Source of the DNA: Cystobacter fuscus DSM 2262 | GTDB taxonomy: Bacteria; Myxococcota; Myxococcia; Myxococcales; Myxococcaceae | Reading direction: 5' to 3' | DNA length: 64,000 nt | Assembly (NCBI RefSeq): GCF_000335475.2 | Contig: NZ_ANAH02000066.1 | Span: forward strand, 310,001-374,000 | In this document: positions 62,280-64,000 of the stretch, one piece after another | Layout of the letters: the number at the start of each line of letters is the position of its first letter | Numbering within the stretch: the first letter of the stretch is position 1 | Program-made: the position numbers and the translations under genes | Notes under the pieces: generated by a model | Told to the model about the DNA's origin: nothing | The model's database searches: none | The model's input: only the letters and a program-made list of their open reading frames with translations

Positions 62280-63212
62280 ATGCGATTCGCCATCGTGGGT
62301 TCCGGGGCCGTCGGCGGTTACTTCGGCGCGAAGTTGGTCCAGGCGGGCCAGGAGGTCACCTTCCTCGCGAGGGGTGAGCACCTGGAGGCGCTGAGACAGA
62401 GGGGGCTGGAGATCCGTGGCCCGGCCGGAGACGTGCGCGTCCCGGTGCGAGCGGAGTCGGACCCGGCGCGGGTGGGCCCGGTGGACGTGGTGATGTTGGC
62501 GGTGAAGACCTACGACATCGCCGGGGCCCTCCCCACGGTGAAGACGCTGCTGGCGGGCGGGGACAAGGCGGTGGTGCTCACCCTTCAGAACGGCGTGGAC
62601 AGTCCCGACGAGGTGGCCTCCGCCGTGGGCCGGGAGGCGGTGCTCGGCGGCTCGGCCTACATCTCCGTGGCCATCACCGCGCCCGGAGTCCTCACCCAGA
62701 CCGGGATGCACCATCGCATCACGTTCGGTGAGTTCTTCGGGGACACCCCGCGCATCTCCCCACGCGTGAGCACCCTGCGCGACACGCTCGCCGGTGCTGG
62801 CATCCACACGGACGCGGTGCCGGACGCGCGCGTAGCGCTCTGGGACAAGCTCGTCTTCCTGGCGCCCTTCGCCGGACTCACCGGCTCCACCCGCCTGCCC
62901 ATCGGCCTGCTGCGGACGTATCCGCCCGCGCTCGACACCTATACGGCGGCGGCGTCGGAGATCATCCGGGTGGCCGCCACCGAGGGGGTGACCGTTCCCC
63001 GCAATCCCGAGTCACTCGTCCGCGAGTTGCAGGGCCTGCCTCCGCAGATGCGCGCGTCGCTGCTGGTGGACCTGGAGCAGGGCAAGCGGCTGGAGGTCGA
63101 GGCCCTGATGGGCTCGGTGGTGCGCCGGGGCCGGGCGGCCGGAGTGCCCACGCCGGTGATGGCCACCCTGTACGGAGTGCTCGCGCCCCACGCGGGTGGA
63201 CGTGCACGATAG
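62280..63212 (+). CDS. panE: 2-dehydropantoate 2-reductase
   Basis: This 310-residue protein has NADP motif GSGAVGGYFG at the N-terminus and the ketopantoate reductase patterns VMLAVKTYD, LTLQNGVDSP and WDKLVFLAPF (catalytic Lys). It is the NADPH-dependent step to pantoate in vitamin B5/CoA synthesis, although paralogues of other function exist. It starts 18 bases after the protease stop. Confidence 0.88.
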   Translation: MRFAIVGSGAVGGYFGAKLVQAGQEVTFLARGEHLEALRQRGLEIRGPAGDVRVPVRAESDPARVGPVDVVMLAVKTYDIAGALPTVKTLLAGGDKAVVLTLQNGVDSPDEVASAVGREAVLGGSAYISVAITAPGVLTQTGMHHRITFGEFFGDTPRISPRVSTLRDTLAGAGIHTDAVPDARVALWDKLVFLAPFAGLTGSTRLPIGLLRTYPPALDTYTAAASEIIRVAATEGVTVPRNPESLVRELQGLPPQMRASLLVDLEQGKRLEVEALMGSVVRRGRAAGVPTPVMATLYGVLAPHAGGRAR

Positions 63213-63245
63213 GAGGGCAGGGGACGTCGTTCACGAGCGCGCCCC

Positions 63246-64000
63246 TCATTCCCTGGCCTTCGCCGCCCGCTTTCCCGGCACCACCTCCTCGCCGCGCAGC
63301 AGCAGCGCGGCTTCGGCCTTCGGCAGGATGCGCAGCTGGAACTGCCGCTGGTACCCATCATCGCGGGAGAAGACGCCCCGGTCCGTCACCAGCAGGAGCG
63401 CCGTGGGGACCACGTAGCGTGCCGAGTTGTTGCCGAAGTAATGCACCGCCACCTGGTACGAGCCGCGGGTGGCCTTGCGTGCGTGGTACAGCTCGGGCCC
63501 CAGGCCATTCGTGATGTCCCAGTGCAGCTGTCCACCCAGCCGCGTTCGCATCCGCCGGTAGGAGCACCGCTCGCCGCTCGGCTCCACCACCCACAGGTCG
63601 ATGTCCGTCGAGTCCGAGTTCCAGTGCAGGGTGAGCTGGTAGTCGATGGGCCCCGGCCCCACGAGCTTCGCCAGCTCGCGCCGTCGGGCCTCCAGTGTTT
63701 CCACCTCCGCCCCCGAGAGCCGGGCCTGCTTCGCCAGCGCCATCAGCATCCGGGCATAGTGGTACGCCGCCACCGTCCGGGTCTCCTCCTCATGCCGGGC
63801 CCAGTCTCGAGCCAGGATGATCTCCCAGTCGCGTGCCGCCTCCGCGGGCCGTCCCGCCGCGTCCAGGGCCAGGGCCTCTTCCAGGTAGGATTGCGGCTCG
63901 AAGGGGCGGTTGAGCCGCACGAGCTCGAAGAGCTCCGTGGCGGCCGTGTATTGGCCGAGCGCCAGCAGCCCATAGCCCACCATCCGCAGTGCCTCGGGGT
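63246..64000 (-). CDS. DUF2135 domain protein, C-terminal part
   Basis: The gene runs off the right edge; 250 residues are visible. A helical TPR-like region ([20 protein letters not shown], then [12 protein letters not shown]) precedes a DUF2135 domain ([34 protein letters not shown]). DUF2135 often follows VWA or GLUG domains in secreted proteins. The start lies outside the window: the frame continues past ATG 63983 as PEALR. Confidence 0.8.
   Translation of the reverse strand, partial: PEALRMVGYGLLALGQYTAATELFELVRLNRPFEPQSYLEEALALDAAGRPAEAARDWEIILARDWARHEEETRTVAAYHYARMLMALAKQARLSGAEVETLEARRRELAKLVGPGPIDYQLTLHWNSDSTDIDLWVVEPSGERCSYRRMRTRLGGQLHWDITNGLGPELYHARKATRGSYQVAVHYFGNNSARYVVPTALLLVTDRGVFSRDDGYQRQFQLRILPKAEAALLLRGEEVVPGKRAAKARE

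Overview
The window is high-GC DNA from a myxobacterium, most likely of the Cystobacter/Archangium/Stigmatella group. This is inferred from protein content: a SitA-type lipoprotein toxin with immunity gene, DUF2381 paired with a Ser/Thr kinase, an AHH toxin with Imm11, lipoproteins and signal-peptide proteins, and polysaccharide-active enzymes. No database search was possible, so family names come from motif recognition.

Layout. 1-9.9 kb is core genome: an outer-membrane protein (partial), an M23 metallopeptidase, an NtrC-type regulator, MurJ, a five-S1-domain protein, two identical initiator tRNAs with promoter and terminator, a 2OG-Fe(II) oxygenase, a DCC protein and ArgC. 9.9-18.3 kb is an arginine region split by an IS-like DDE transposase and a tightly coupled six-gene operon (haem-oxygenase-like diiron enzyme, GNAT, methyltransferase, tautomerase, DMT exporter, HTTM protein). 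It ends in an unusual ArgJ-ArgB fusion whose kinase half has lost expected catalytic residues. 18.3-26.3 kb holds a CE2-like esterase lipoprotein, a proline-rich protein with a Josephin-like cysteine protease domain, and a methionine block (aspartokinase-homoserine dehydrogenase plus two transsulfuration enzymes).

26.3-46 kb is an accessory island. It contains an AHH/Imm11 toxin-immunity pair, an AT-richer P-loop ATPase, a metallophosphoesterase-HAD pair, a HEPN/DUF3644 protein, DUF2381-kinase, a SitA/SitI pair and several broken genes. It is studded with palindromic 47-65-bp repeats (GGTGTCA...TGACACC) and with copies of the 3' end of the last methionine gene at 26.3, 30.2 and 42.6 kb. This suggests modules were added next to one housekeeping gene end.

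46-64 kb is mixed: a TetR/nitroreductase pair, a phytanoyl-CoA dioxygenase-like protein, PL6 and PL20 polysaccharide lyases, a 22-residue tandem-repeat protein, a trigger-factor-like chaperone, a GST/LysR pair, surface lipoproteins, a VOC protein, a LuxR-type regulator, twin S1C/HtrA proteases, PanE and a DUF2135 protein (partial). Two more gene 3' ends (phytanoyl dioxygenase and VOC) recur at a distance and bracket blocks here.
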